DNA from: an uncultured Oscillospiraceae bacterium | GTDB taxonomy: Bacteria > Bacillota_A > Clostridia > Oscillospirales > Oscillospiraceae | NCBI GenBank assembly: GCA_944387755.1 | Contig: CALXGC010000061.1 | Span: 1-46,644, forward strand | DNA: 46,644 bases | Direction of reading: 5' to 3' | Shown: piece by piece, positions 8,065-15,068 of the stretch | Numbering within the stretch: the first letter of the stretch is position 1 | Layout: every line of letters begins with the position of its first letter | Translations under genes and position numbers: made by a program | The notes under the pieces: generated by a model | What the model saw: the letters and a program-made list of their open reading frames with translations, nothing else | What the model was told of the DNA's origin: nothing | The model's database searches: none

Positions 8065-9021
8065 TTATGCCGCCGTGAGGGCCTCCGCCGTTAGGCCGGT
8101 AATTGTGCCGGCTGAGCTGGCGGGCAGCAGGTACACCGCCGGGTCCCCCTCCAGCTGGGCGTAATAGGACGTCCCGGCGCTGTCCAGCGCCCCCAGAATG
8201 AGGGTAAAGCTGTCATTCTCCTCGCCGTAAACCACGCACAGCGTCCCGGAGGGGCTGTCCAGGCCGCAGGCGGCCAGGGTGTCCTCCCGCCCCTGGTAGT
8301 CATAGCAGGCGCTGAAATCCAGGGAGGCAATCTGGGCAATCAGGCTGGACAGCGTGCTGTTCCCGTCGGGGATGGCCGCTCCGTTCACGTCCCAGGCGGT
8401 CTGCGTCTCCTCCTCTCCGGCGGTCTCCGTCTTGGTGAGGGTCAGGGCAGATTCCCCGCTGCTCCAGACGATGGAGGCGAGGTTGCCGGCCCCCACCGCG
8501 GGAAACTCCGGAATCTCCGCCAGGTCCAGCAGCTCCAGGTCCTGGAAGGCCCCGGCCAGGTCCGGGTCCACGGTGTAGATGGCGTCGGAGTCCCCCCGCT
8601 TCACATAGCAGTAGTCCTCCGCCGCCGTGCCCAGCAGCAGCTCCGCCGTCTGGCCGCCGCCGGTGACGGAGATGGTCAGGGCGGGGGCGTCCAGGCCGTA
8701 GGAGGCGAGCCCCTCCGGGCTGTCGATGGCCCGCAGGGCGGTCAGCTTCCCGGCCTGGCGGGCCAGATTGTCCAGCTGGGTCTGGTCGGCGGGAAAGGCC
8801 GGGTCGCCGTCCCACTGCCAGACGCCGTCTGTCTGGGTGAAGGACAGCTCCCCCTGGGCGTTGACAAAGGACAGGGCGGATATGCTGTCCATCTGGGTGA
8901 TGTGAATGCTGTCGTCCGCCGCCTCCCGCCCGCTGTTCCAGACGCGCAGCCCGGCGTAGAGGCCGGCGCACGCCGCGGCGGCGGCGGCCAGAAGGATTAA
9001 CGTGCGGGTCTGCCGGGTCAT
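8065..9021 (-). CDS. DUF4340 domain protein of a Gld-type ABC operon
   Basis: A 318-residue protein with one N-terminal membrane anchor (about residues 8-26) followed by a large extracytoplasmic region of DUF4340 type: QMDSISALSFVNAQGELSFTQTDGVWQWDGDPAFPADQTQLDNLARQAGKL and later LLLGTAAEDYCYVKRGDSDAIYTVD are the family's beta-rich repeats. DUF4340 genes regularly follow GldG-like genes; their role is unknown. The start codon overlaps the gldG stop by four bases (ATGA), implying translational coupling. Last gene of the operon. Confidence 0.88.
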   Translation of the reverse strand: MTRQTRTLILLAAAAAACAGLYAGLRVWNSGREAADDSIHITQMDSISALSFVNAQGELSFTQTDGVWQWDGDPAFPADQTQLDNLARQAGKLTALRAIDSPEGLASYGLDAPALTISVTGGGQTAELLLGTAAEDYCYVKRGDSDAIYTVDPDLAGAFQDLELLDLAEIPEFPAVGAGNLASIVWSSGESALTLTKTETAGEEETQTAWDVNGAAIPDGNSTLSSLIAQIASLDFSACYDYQGREDTLAACGLDSPSGTLCVVYGEENDSFTLILGALDSAGTSYYAQLEGDPAVYLLPASSAGTITGLTAEALTAA

Positions 9022-10400
9022 AGCTTGCGCCTCCTCAGCCAGAATACAAACCCTGCCAGCAGAATGCCGATGGGCAGAATCAGCACGTACACCGCGCTGA
9101 GCAGGGCGGGGTTGTGGACGGTGTTGTAAGTGACGGACAGGCTCTTGGCGGGAATGGTCCAGTTGCTCACGTCGTCAAAGCCGCCGGTGACGGCGTTGAG
9201 GAACAGGGTCTGGTTGGCCAGACTGGGGTTCTGGGTCAGAAGGTTTCCGTCCAGGAAGGAGGTGCTGCCGAAGACGGTCATGCGCCCCCCGTCGTCCCCC
9301 TCGGACACCGCCCCCAGCAGATAGGTCCCGGCGGTCTGGGACCCCGCCTCGTCCACGGCCATGGCCTGGTCGGTGGTGGTCAGAAAGCTCCGCACCGTCC
9401 AGGCACTGTCCTCCCCGCCGTCCAGGGCCTGGAAGCCCCGGCTGTTCTCCAGATAGGTGAGGGCGTCCCCGTCGATGCCCAGGGCGATATCGCTGCTGGT
9501 GTCCAGCACCCCCCGGATGATGAAGGGGGAGCCGAACTGGACGTAGAAGTTGCCCAGGTCGGCGATATAGCCGTCCATCATCTGAAGGCCGCGGCTCTCC
9601 AGCAGGGCCTCCCAGTTGGGCAGGACTTCCAGGGTGCTCCCGGCCACGAAGATCATCTGCCCCCCGCCGGCCAGATAGTCCTGGAGCAGCTCCAGCTCCC
9701 CGGCGGACAGGTCGGTCTCCGGCCCGTTGACAATCAGCAGGTCGCAGTCCTCCGGCACGGAGCCGTTGAAGATGGGGCTGACGCTGTCCAGATTCAGGTT
9801 GGCTTTGTCGATGGCGTCGGCGATGGGCTGGGACAGCTCCGTCTCCCCGTGGCCGGTGACGGTGTAGACCGTGCGGCTGGCCTGGCTGGTGACGTAGTCG
9901 ATGGCGGAGGTGAGCTGTCCCTCGGCGTCAAAGGAGTCCTCCACCGCGGTGTAGTAGTTGGTGTAGGTATAGGTGATGACGTCGCTGTAGGAGACGGCGT
10001 CCGACTTCCCCGTGGCCTCGCAGCGGACCAGCAGGGTGTTGGCCCCGGCGTCATACTGGCTGGCCTGCTCCGGGTGGGCCACCGGGTCCACATAGGTCAC
10101 GGACAGTCGGTCCGACAGGGCCGCATAGCGGTCCAAAAACTTTAAAATCCGCTGGTCCGTGGCGTTCTCCTCCGCCAGGACCACAATCTCCACGTCCTGG
10201 TCCAGGCCGGACAGGAACTCCTTCGAGGTGTCGGAGATGTCGTACAGGCCGTTGTCCGTCAGGTCCAGCTCCGTCCAGTTGGAGGGGAGCTGCCCCACGG
10301 CCAGGTTGAAGAAGATCACCAGCACCGTCACAATGGCGGTGACGGCGGCCAGATAGCCTCCCTGCCGGAGGGCCTTCGTATTCAAATTCGGTTTTTTCAT
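9018..10400 (-). CDS. GldG-like ABC transporter auxiliary protein
   Basis: A 460-residue membrane-anchored protein of the GldG (ABC-type uncharacterised transport system, PF09822) family. One transmembrane segment lies near the N-terminus (about residues 14-34), an extracytoplasmic domain fills the middle (LTDNGLYDISDTSKEFLSGLDQDVEIVVL, TVTGHGETEL, LIVNGPETDLSAGELELLQDYLAGGGQMI) and a second segment lies at the C-terminus before a basic RRRKL tail. It is thought to work with the permease and ATPase upstream. The ATG at 10400 is chosen for its GGGAGG seven bases upstream; an ATG at 10418 overlapping the permease stop is the alternative. Confidence 0.88.
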   Translation of the reverse strand: MKKPNLNTKALRQGGYLAAVTAIVTVLVIFFNLAVGQLPSNWTELDLTDNGLYDISDTSKEFLSGLDQDVEIVVLAEENATDQRILKFLDRYAALSDRLSVTYVDPVAHPEQASQYDAGANTLLVRCEATGKSDAVSYSDVITYTYTNYYTAVEDSFDAEGQLTSAIDYVTSQASRTVYTVTGHGETELSQPIADAIDKANLNLDSVSPIFNGSVPEDCDLLIVNGPETDLSAGELELLQDYLAGGGQMIFVAGSTLEVLPNWEALLESRGLQMMDGYIADLGNFYVQFGSPFIIRGVLDTSSDIALGIDGDALTYLENSRGFQALDGGEDSAWTVRSFLTTTDQAMAVDEAGSQTAGTYLLGAVSEGDDGGRMTVFGSTSFLDGNLLTQNPSLANQTLFLNAVTGGFDDVSNWTIPAKSLSVTYNTVHNPALLSAVYVLILPIGILLAGFVFWLRRRKL

Positions 10401-10414
10401 CGGAACGCCTCCCG

Positions 10415-11119
10415 TCATGCCCAGCGGCGCTTCTGAAGCGTCTGGACCGTCAGAAACAGGAACAGGAACGTGAGGCTCAGATAGAGCGCCAGCCCCTTGA
10501 TGTCAAACATGCTGTACTGGACAAAGTTATAGAAGACCTGGGTGAAGGAGAAGGCGGAGAGCACCCCGCTGAGGGCGGCGGGGAGAAAGCTCACCAGGTC
10601 GTCCCAGAGAAACAGCACCAGCAGCACCGCGAAGGTGCTCACGGCGGCGATGATCTGGCTCTCCGTGAGGGAGGAGAGGAACATGCCGATGGCAATGAAC
10701 ACGCAGCCCATCAGGAAGAAGGCCAGCAGAGAGGCGTAGTCGCTGAGCAGCCGCGCCTGCCCGTTCATGGCGATAATCAGGGGACAGAAGGCGCACAGGC
10801 CCACCGGGACCAGGAACACCGTGGCCATGGCCAAAAACTTGCCCATCACCACCCCGGCCAGGGACACGGGGGCGGTGAGGAGAAGCTGGTCCGTCCGGCT
10901 CCGGCGCTCCTCCGCCATGGACTTCATGGTCAGCAGGGGGATGGCGAACATGAGCACGCTCATCAGGCTGTACAGGGTGTAGGAGAACTGGGGCAGGCCG
11001 TTGAACAGGTTATAGGCCATAAAGTAGATGCCGGTGAAGAACACCAGCACGGCAATGAACACATAGCCGGTCATGGAATTGAAATAGGAGTTGAGCTCCC
11101 GCTTGTAAATCGCCGTCAC
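10415..11119 (-). CDS. ABC-2 type permease, GldF-like
   Basis: A 234-residue membrane protein with six predicted spans and the ABC-2 permease layout: YKRELNSYFNSMTGYVFIAVLVFFTGIYFM at the start, then a cytoplasmic loop with PLLTMKSMAEERRSRTDQLLLTAPVSLAGVVMGKF, the conserved coupling segment of this family. It forms the channel for the ATPase encoded just upstream, whose stop overlaps its start by four bases. Transported material is unknown. Confidence 0.9.
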   Translation of the reverse strand: MTAIYKRELNSYFNSMTGYVFIAVLVFFTGIYFMAYNLFNGLPQFSYTLYSLMSVLMFAIPLLTMKSMAEERRSRTDQLLLTAPVSLAGVVMGKFLAMATVFLVPVGLCAFCPLIIAMNGQARLLSDYASLLAFFLMGCVFIAIGMFLSSLTESQIIAAVSTFAVLLVLFLWDDLVSFLPAALSGVLSAFSFTQVFYNFVQYSMFDIKGLALYLSLTFLFLFLTVQTLQKRRWA

Positions 11120-12096
11120 GGCTCGTCTACCTCCTCAGGCTTGGATTCCTCCGGAGCGGCCGCGCCGTCAGAGGTGAGCTTCAGGAAAATGTCCTCCAGG
11201 GTCATCTGGTCCCGGCGCAGCTCCAGCAGGGGGACCTCCCCCTGGGCGAAGGCTCGGAACACCGCCGCCCGCAGGTCGGCCCCCTCCTCCGCCTCCAGGC
11301 GGAGGGAGCACACCCCCTCCTCCCTGGAGGGGAGGGCGGAGATCTTCGTCAGGCCGGGCAGGGGGGCCAGAAGGGCCCGCATCCGCCCCTCCTCCGCCGC
11401 CGCGGAGATCTCCAGGGCGGGGGCGGGGGCCAGGGCGCGCTGAAGCTCCTCCGGCGTGCCGGCGGCCGCCTTCCGCCCGTGGTGGATAATCAGCAGGTGG
11501 TCGCACACCTCCTGTACCTCGGAGAGGATGTGGGAGCTTAAAATCACCGTGTGGTCCCTGGCCAGGTCCCGAATCAGCGTCCGGATCTCCAGAATCTGCT
11601 GGGGATCCAGCCCCACCGTGGGCTCGTCCAGAATCAGCACCTTGGGGAAGCCCAGCAGCGCCTGGGCCAGCCCCACCCGCTGCCGGTAGCCCTTGGACAG
11701 GTTGCGCAGCAGGCGCCCCCGCACCCCGGCGGTGCCGGTGAGCTCCATCACCCGCCCGGTCTGGGCGCCGCGCTCCTTCCGGGGGACCTTCTTCAGCTGG
11801 GCGGCAAACTCCAGATACTCCTCCACCGTCATGTCCATATAGAGGGGGGGCTGCTCCGGCAGATAGCCGATGGCCCGCTTGGCCGCCTCCGGCTCCTGGG
11901 TGACGCTGTGGCCGTCCACCAGAATTTCGCCCTCCGTGGGGCCCAGATAGCCGGTCATCAGGTTCATGGTGGTGGACTTTCCCGCCCCGTTGGGGCCCAA
12001 AAATCCAAAGATCTGGCCGTCGGGCACGGTAAAGGACAGGTGGTCCACCGCCAGATGTCCGCCGTACCGTTTGACCAGTCCGCGCACTTCAATCAC
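11116..12096 (-). CDS. ABC transporter ATP-binding protein, GldA/NatA-like
   Basis: A 326-residue ATPase. Walker A GPNGAGKST is at residues 34-42, the Q-loop in GYLPEQPPLYMDMTVEEYLEFAA, the signature in LSKGYRQRVGLAQAL, Walker B in KVLILDEPTVGLDP and the H-loop in ILSSHILSEVQE; a roughly 100-residue C-terminal regulatory extension follows, as in GldA. The start is GTG at 12096, with GGAGG nine bases upstream; the frame is open further up but has no better site. First gene of a four-gene minus-strand operon (ATPase, permease, GldG, DUF4340), divergent from the micro-gene array. I could not find a convincing promoter. Confidence 0.92.
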   Translation of the reverse strand: MIEVRGLVKRYGGHLAVDHLSFTVPDGQIFGFLGPNGAGKSTTMNLMTGYLGPTEGEILVDGHSVTQEPEAAKRAIGYLPEQPPLYMDMTVEEYLEFAAQLKKVPRKERGAQTGRVMELTGTAGVRGRLLRNLSKGYRQRVGLAQALLGFPKVLILDEPTVGLDPQQILEIRTLIRDLARDHTVILSSHILSEVQEVCDHLLIIHHGRKAAAGTPEELQRALAPAPALEISAAAEEGRMRALLAPLPGLTKISALPSREEGVCSLRLEAEEGADLRAAVFRAFAQGEVPLLELRRDQMTLEDIFLKLTSDGAAAPEESKPEEVDEP

Positions 12097-12307
12097 AAGA
12101 CAGTACCTCCTCGCGCCTCTCCCCGCTAACCCGCGGAGAGAAGGCAGAAAATATGGCGCATTGCGCTTTTTTACAGTCGGTTCCATGTTACCCCAAAAAG
12201 CTGAAGCTTTGCTGAAAAAGCCGTAAACATTTTGTGAAAGGCGGCGCGCCGCCCCGGTTGGAGGCGGCGTTGTGCATACGGCCTCCGGCATTCCTGCACG
12301 CGCCGTC

Positions 12308-12387
12308 TTTTGTTAAGATAGTATAAAAATTTTGACAAAAAACTGTCTAAAATGCCGCTTGATTTCCCCCGCTCTTCTGGCTATAAT
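12308..12387 (+). promoter_or_regulatory. Micro-gene promoter unit 1 with upstream box
   Basis: The box TTTTGTTAAGA followed by an AT-rich stretch (12308-12330) begins exactly 51 bp before the -35 TTGATT (12359-12364); a 17-bp spacer leads to TATAAT (12382-12387). ATAAAGA...GCGTTAAGAAAA follows the -10 and recurs in the other two units. A GC-rich inverted repeat lies just upstream of the box (CGGCGTTGTGCA with TGCACGCGCCG, about 12265-12306). Confidence 0.8.
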
Positions 12388-12456
12388 TCATGATAAAGAA
12401 AGCGTTAAGAAAACAGCTGAACTTCATCAATTTTTTATAACGAGGAGGATTTCACT

Positions 12457-12552
12457 ATGACTGGTGGTATCGTGCTGGCGGCTATCGCCGTTCTGATGGT
12501 GGTTGCGGTGTTCACGACTGGCAGACGGAACAAGAAGGACCACGAGGAGTAA
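12457..12552 (+). CDS. Tandem micro-protein 1, 31 residues, single membrane span
   Basis: A 31-codon gene with GAGGAGG nine bases before its ATG and its own promoter. The protein begins MTGGIVLAAIAV, has one hydrophobic span (about residues 4-19) and a charged tail, GRRNKKDHEE. By the positive-inside rule the tail should be cytoplasmic. It is the most diverged of three tandem paralogues (12457, 12806, 13232): shared are MT-x-G, the L-(A/G)-(A/G)-I core and the F near residue 19. I do not recognise the family; KdpF-like subunits, type I toxins of the small hydrophobic kind or small membrane-protein regulators are all possible. It is divergent from the Gld-type ABC operon. Confidence 0.8.
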   Translation: MTGGIVLAAIAVLMVVAVFTTGRRNKKDHEE

Positions 12553-12663
12553 AACAAACCTGATTCCCCCCCATATGAACTGCATGGCGGGCGGCGGCAT
12601 TGGAAACCGCCGTCCGCCGCCCTCTCTCAGCGCGTACAGGGCGGCTGCTTATGCCGCCTTAAC

Positions 12664-12742
12664 TTTTGTTAAGAAGTAATAAAAATGCGCCGGAAGATTT
12701 GTGGAAAACCCTGCTTGATTTTTCCACTCCCGGCGCTATAAT
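12664..12742 (+). promoter_or_regulatory. Micro-gene promoter unit 2 with upstream box
   Basis: The box TTTTGTTAAGA with following ATAAAAAT (12664-12686) matches unit 1 at 19 of 23 positions and begins 51 bp before the -35 TTGATT (12715-12720). TATAAT is at 12737-12742 after a 16-bp spacer, followed by AAAGATACCGTTAAAAAG, related to the other units. A GGCGGC...GCCGCC hairpin directly precedes the box. Confidence 0.8.
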
Positions 12743-12805
12743 AAAGATACCGTTAAAAAGCGGTGCGTGCATATAAACGACATGTTAAAGATGGGGGAGT
12801 TTTCT

Positions 12806-12898
12806 ATGACAGTGGGTCTGGTTCTGGCTGCAATTTCTCTGGTGCTGGTGATCATTATGTTTATCTGCAACCAGAAGGAGAAGGCCAACAAGGCGTAA
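12806..12898 (+). CDS. Tandem micro-protein 2, 30 residues, single membrane span
   Basis: A 30-codon gene with GGGGGAG about seven bases before its ATG. The protein starts MTVGLVLAAISLVLVI, continues as one membrane span to about residue 21 and ends in a lysine-rich tail, NQKEKANKA. It is very similar to micro-protein 3: both have SLVLV, an F-x-C at the membrane edge and a QKE tail. It has its own promoter and a strong terminator (12979-13026). Function unknown. Confidence 0.82.
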   Translation: MTVGLVLAAISLVLVIIMFICNQKEKANKA

Positions 12899-12978
12899 CG
12901 CCGTTCCTCCAGAGGCGGGGCCCCGCGGGCCCGGAGAGACGCCTCCGGAGGATACCGTAAAAATTTCATACAGCGCAG

Positions 12979-13026
12979 AAGCGGGAAACTGGGGTCTCAA
13001 TCCCTGGGTTCCCGCTTTTATTTTCC
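12979..13026 (+). terminator. Terminator after micro-gene 2
   Basis: AAGCGGGAA (12979-12987) pairs with TTCCCGCTT (13009-13017), with extra pairing inside, followed by TTTTATTTTCC. Confidence 0.85.
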
Positions 13027-13081
13027 CTAAAACTCTCTTTTTTGTATTTTTTTGGCGTTTTACATGAAATGCGGCTTTAAT

Positions 13082-13161
13082 TTTTGTTTAGATCTCATAA
13101 ATTTTTTGGTAAAAAATTGTGAAAAGTGAATCTTGAACCCCATCCTGAAATTGACTATAAT
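13082..13161 (+). promoter_or_regulatory. Micro-gene promoter unit 3 with upstream box
   Basis: TTTTGTTTAGA with following CATAAAT (13082-13104) again begins 51 bp before the -35, here TTGAAC (13133-13138); a 17-bp spacer leads to TATAAT (13156-13161). The intervening GGTAAAAAATTGTGAAAA resembles unit 1, and ATAAAGACGGCGTAAAAAA follows the -10. The gap 12899-13231 otherwise holds only the terminator of micro-gene 2. Confidence 0.8.
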
Positions 13162-13231
13162 GCAAAATAAAGACGGCGTAAAAAACAATGCAGTTCATAA
13201 AAAATCTATGTAAAGTTAGGGGGCAATTTCT

Positions 13232-13321
13232 ATGACTCTGGGTCTGGCTCTGGGCGGCATCTCTCTGGTTCTGGTGGCCGTGATGTTCGTCTGCAAGCAG
13301 AAGGAGAGCAAGAACGCGTAA
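13232..13321 (+). CDS. Tandem micro-protein 3, 29 residues, single membrane span
   Basis: A 29-codon gene with AGGGGG about eight bases before its ATG. It begins MTLGLALGGISLVLV, spans the membrane once and ends CKQKESKNA. Aligned without gaps to micro-protein 2 over the first 25 residues, with most differences conservative. It has its own promoter and a strong terminator (13346-13392), so all three micro-genes are separate transcription units. Function unknown. Confidence 0.82.
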   Translation: MTLGLALGGISLVLVAVMFVCKQKESKNA

Positions 13322-13345
13322 GCTCTATGGCTGCGCTCTCACAGG

Positions 13346-13392
13346 CAAAACAAGCGGCGGAGAGGGTTTGTTCCCCCTCCGCCGCTGTTTTG
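13346..13392 (+). terminator. Terminator after micro-gene 3
   Basis: AGCGGCGGAG (13353-13362) pairs with CTCCGCCGCT (13377-13386); flanking CAAAACA and TGTTTTG extend the stem with a bulge and supply the T-run. Confidence 0.85.
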
Positions 13393-13470
13393 TTGGCCGT
13401 CCCCTTCAAGAATGTGGAAAAACCGGTGGAAACTGTGGATTGCTGTGCAGAAGGCGCAAACGGTGAGACC

Positions 13471-13736
13471 TATCCGTGGGGCGCGACGGCCCCGGCGCGC
13501 CCATTTTTGTAGGGGCGCACATTGTGCGCCCGCCAAAGCCTCCCCCTTCGGGGGAGGTGCCGAGCGAAGCGAGGCGGAAGGGGTTAAACCAGCGGGCGGC
13601 CGCAAGGGCCGCCCCTGCGGCAGCAACGGGCACCGCATATTCCAAGCCTTCCCCCCACAGGGGGGAAGGTGGCGCGAAGCGCCGGATGAGGGGGCAAACG
13701 TATGTGTGGGGCGCAACGGCCCGGCGCGCCCGCCTG
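13471..13736. repeat. Intergenic palindromic repeat mosaic, block 3
   Basis: Repeat modules, mostly inverted relative to block 1: GGGGCGCGACGG...GGCGCGCCC, the GGGCGCACATTGTGCGCCC palindrome, GCCTCCCCCTTCGGGGGAGG with GCGAAGCGAGGCGG, the GCGGCCGCAAGGGCCGCCCC module, CCTTCCCCCCACAGGGGGGAAGG with GCGCGAAGCGCCGG, and a final GGGGCGCAACGG...GGCGCGCCC. The block ends at the base next to the stop codon of the NrdG-like gene. No gene is seen in 13322-13736. Confidence 0.9.
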
Positions 13737-14426
13737 TCAAATTCCCCGCAGCTCCACCTGGTCCACATAGGGCCGGACCAGCGCCGCAAAGGCTCGGAGG
13801 CTGTCCCCGTCCCAGGGGTGGAGGCCGGCCTGAAGCACGGCGTCCCGATCCACGAAGTTTTGCAGAAAATACCGCCGCGCTCCGGCGATCCAGGGCCCAA
13901 TGGCCCGGAAGCTGTCTTCGTCGTGGAACTCCCGCACCACTGTGGTGCGGAACTCATAGGCGACCGTCCCCTGAAGAAGGAAGGAGACGCTCTCCCGAAA
14001 GGGAGTCACGTCCAGTCCGGGCACGCCCGCCGTCTCTCCGTACCGGGCCGGGCAATTTTTGACGTCCATAGCCACATAGTCCACCAGCCCGGCCTCCGCC
14101 AAAGCCCGCAGGCCCTCCGGCCGGCCGCCGTTGGTGTCCAGCTTCACCGGATAGCCCAGCTCCTTGATTTGGGCCAGCAGCTCCGGCAGCTCCGGGCGGA
14201 GCAGGGGCTCTCCGCCGGTGACGCACACCCCGTCCAGAAGCCCCCGGCGCTTTTTCAGAAAGGCCAGCAGCCCTTCGCCGTCCAGCTCCGCCGGCATGGG
14301 TCCCAGCACCAGGCCCCCGTTGTGGCAGAAGGGACAGCGCAGATCGCACCCCCCCAGAAACACCGTGCAGGCCACCCGGCCGGGGTAGTCCAGCAGCGTC
14401 ATTTTTTGCAGGCCCTGTATCTCCAT
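13737..14426 (-). CDS. NrdG-type radical SAM activating enzyme
   Basis: A 229-residue radical SAM protein of the anaerobic ribonucleotide reductase activase type 2 (NrdG2) branch. The N-terminus MEIQGLQKMTLLDYPGRVACTVF is typical; the 4Fe-4S cluster motif is CDLRCPFCHN (CxxxCxxC), followed by GVCVTGGEP for SAM binding and LDTNGGRPEGL. Such enzymes install a glycyl radical on class III reductase under anaerobic conditions. The partner reductase nrdD is not in this window, so another glycyl-radical partner is possible. The ATG at 14426 has AGGAGG about eight bases upstream. It is divergent from lspA. Confidence 0.85.
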   Translation of the reverse strand: MEIQGLQKMTLLDYPGRVACTVFLGGCDLRCPFCHNGGLVLGPMPAELDGEGLLAFLKKRRGLLDGVCVTGGEPLLRPELPELLAQIKELGYPVKLDTNGGRPEGLRALAEAGLVDYVAMDVKNCPARYGETAGVPGLDVTPFRESVSFLLQGTVAYEFRTTVVREFHDEDSFRAIGPWIAGARRYFLQNFVDRDAVLQAGLHPWDGDSLRAFAALVRPYVDQVELRGI

Positions 14427-14524
14427 AGCAAACGCCTCCTAAGCTTCCGCGGCGGCCCCCGGAGGGCCGCAGTTAAATTTTTTCACACGCCCCAGGGCCG
14501 CCGGCGGAACATCAAAAGTTTTGA

Positions 14525-14553
14525 TTGCCGCCGGGGACGGGACATGGTACAAT
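14525..14553 (+). promoter_or_regulatory. Promoter of lspA-rluD
   Basis: TTGCCG at 14525-14530, 17 bp, TACAAT at 14548-14553. The lspA start lies 36 bases downstream, preceded by AAAGGAG. Confidence 0.65.
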
Positions 14554-14588
14554 AAAAAGACCGTTTTCACATCAAAGGAGCGCTTCTC

Positions 14589-15068
14589 ATGCTGTACGCT
14601 GTTCTGGCGGCTGTGCTGGTGATTTTGGACCAGGCCGTGAAATATCTGGTGGTGCAAAATATCCCTCTGGGGGAGCATGTGCCCTTTCTGCCCTATCTGC
14701 TGGACCTGACCTATGTGCAGAACACCGGGGCGGCCTTCTCCCTCTTTTCGGAACACACCTGGGTGCTCACCCTGGTCTCCCTGGTCCTGTCGGTCCTGCT
14801 GGCTCTGGCGGTGTGGAAGCCCCTGTTCCGCCGCCCCTTCGGCCGCACCGCCCTGACCCTGCTGCTGGCGGGGGCGGTGGGCAACCTCATCGACCGCGCC
14901 CTTCAGGGCTATGTGGTGGATATGTTCCATGTGCTGTTTATGAAGTTCGCCGTGTTCAACGTGGCGGACATCTGCGTGGTGGTGGGGGGCTTTGCCGCCA
15001 TGGTCTACTATGTGTTCTTCTATGAAAAGCTGGAGCGCCCCGGACACGGCGGGGAGGCGGCCCCATGA
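14589..15068 (+). CDS. lspA: Lipoprotein signal peptidase (signal peptidase II)
   Basis: A 159-residue inner-membrane aspartic protease that cleaves signal peptides of prolipoproteins after lipid attachment; a client would be the YerB-like lipoprotein at 30.6 kb. Four membrane spans are visible. The conserved motifs are LDQAVKYLV, YVQNTGAAFSLF, GNLIDRALQGYVVDM and FNVADICVVVG; the Asp in NLIDR/VVDM and that in NVADI form the catalytic region. The length is normal. ATG at 14589 with AAAGGAG. Its end overlaps the rluD start by four bases. Confidence 0.97.
   Translation: MLYAVLAAVLVILDQAVKYLVVQNIPLGEHVPFLPYLLDLTYVQNTGAAFSLFSEHTWVLTLVSLVLSVLLALAVWKPLFRRPFGRTALTLLLAGAVGNLIDRALQGYVVDMFHVLFMKFAVFNVADICVVVGGFAAMVYYVFFYEKLERPGHGGEAAP

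Noticed and set aside
12553..12660. A fourth micro-gene between units 1 and 2
   Set aside because: The ATG at 12577 has no ribosome-binding site and no hydrophobic core follows; the DNA is hairpins only.
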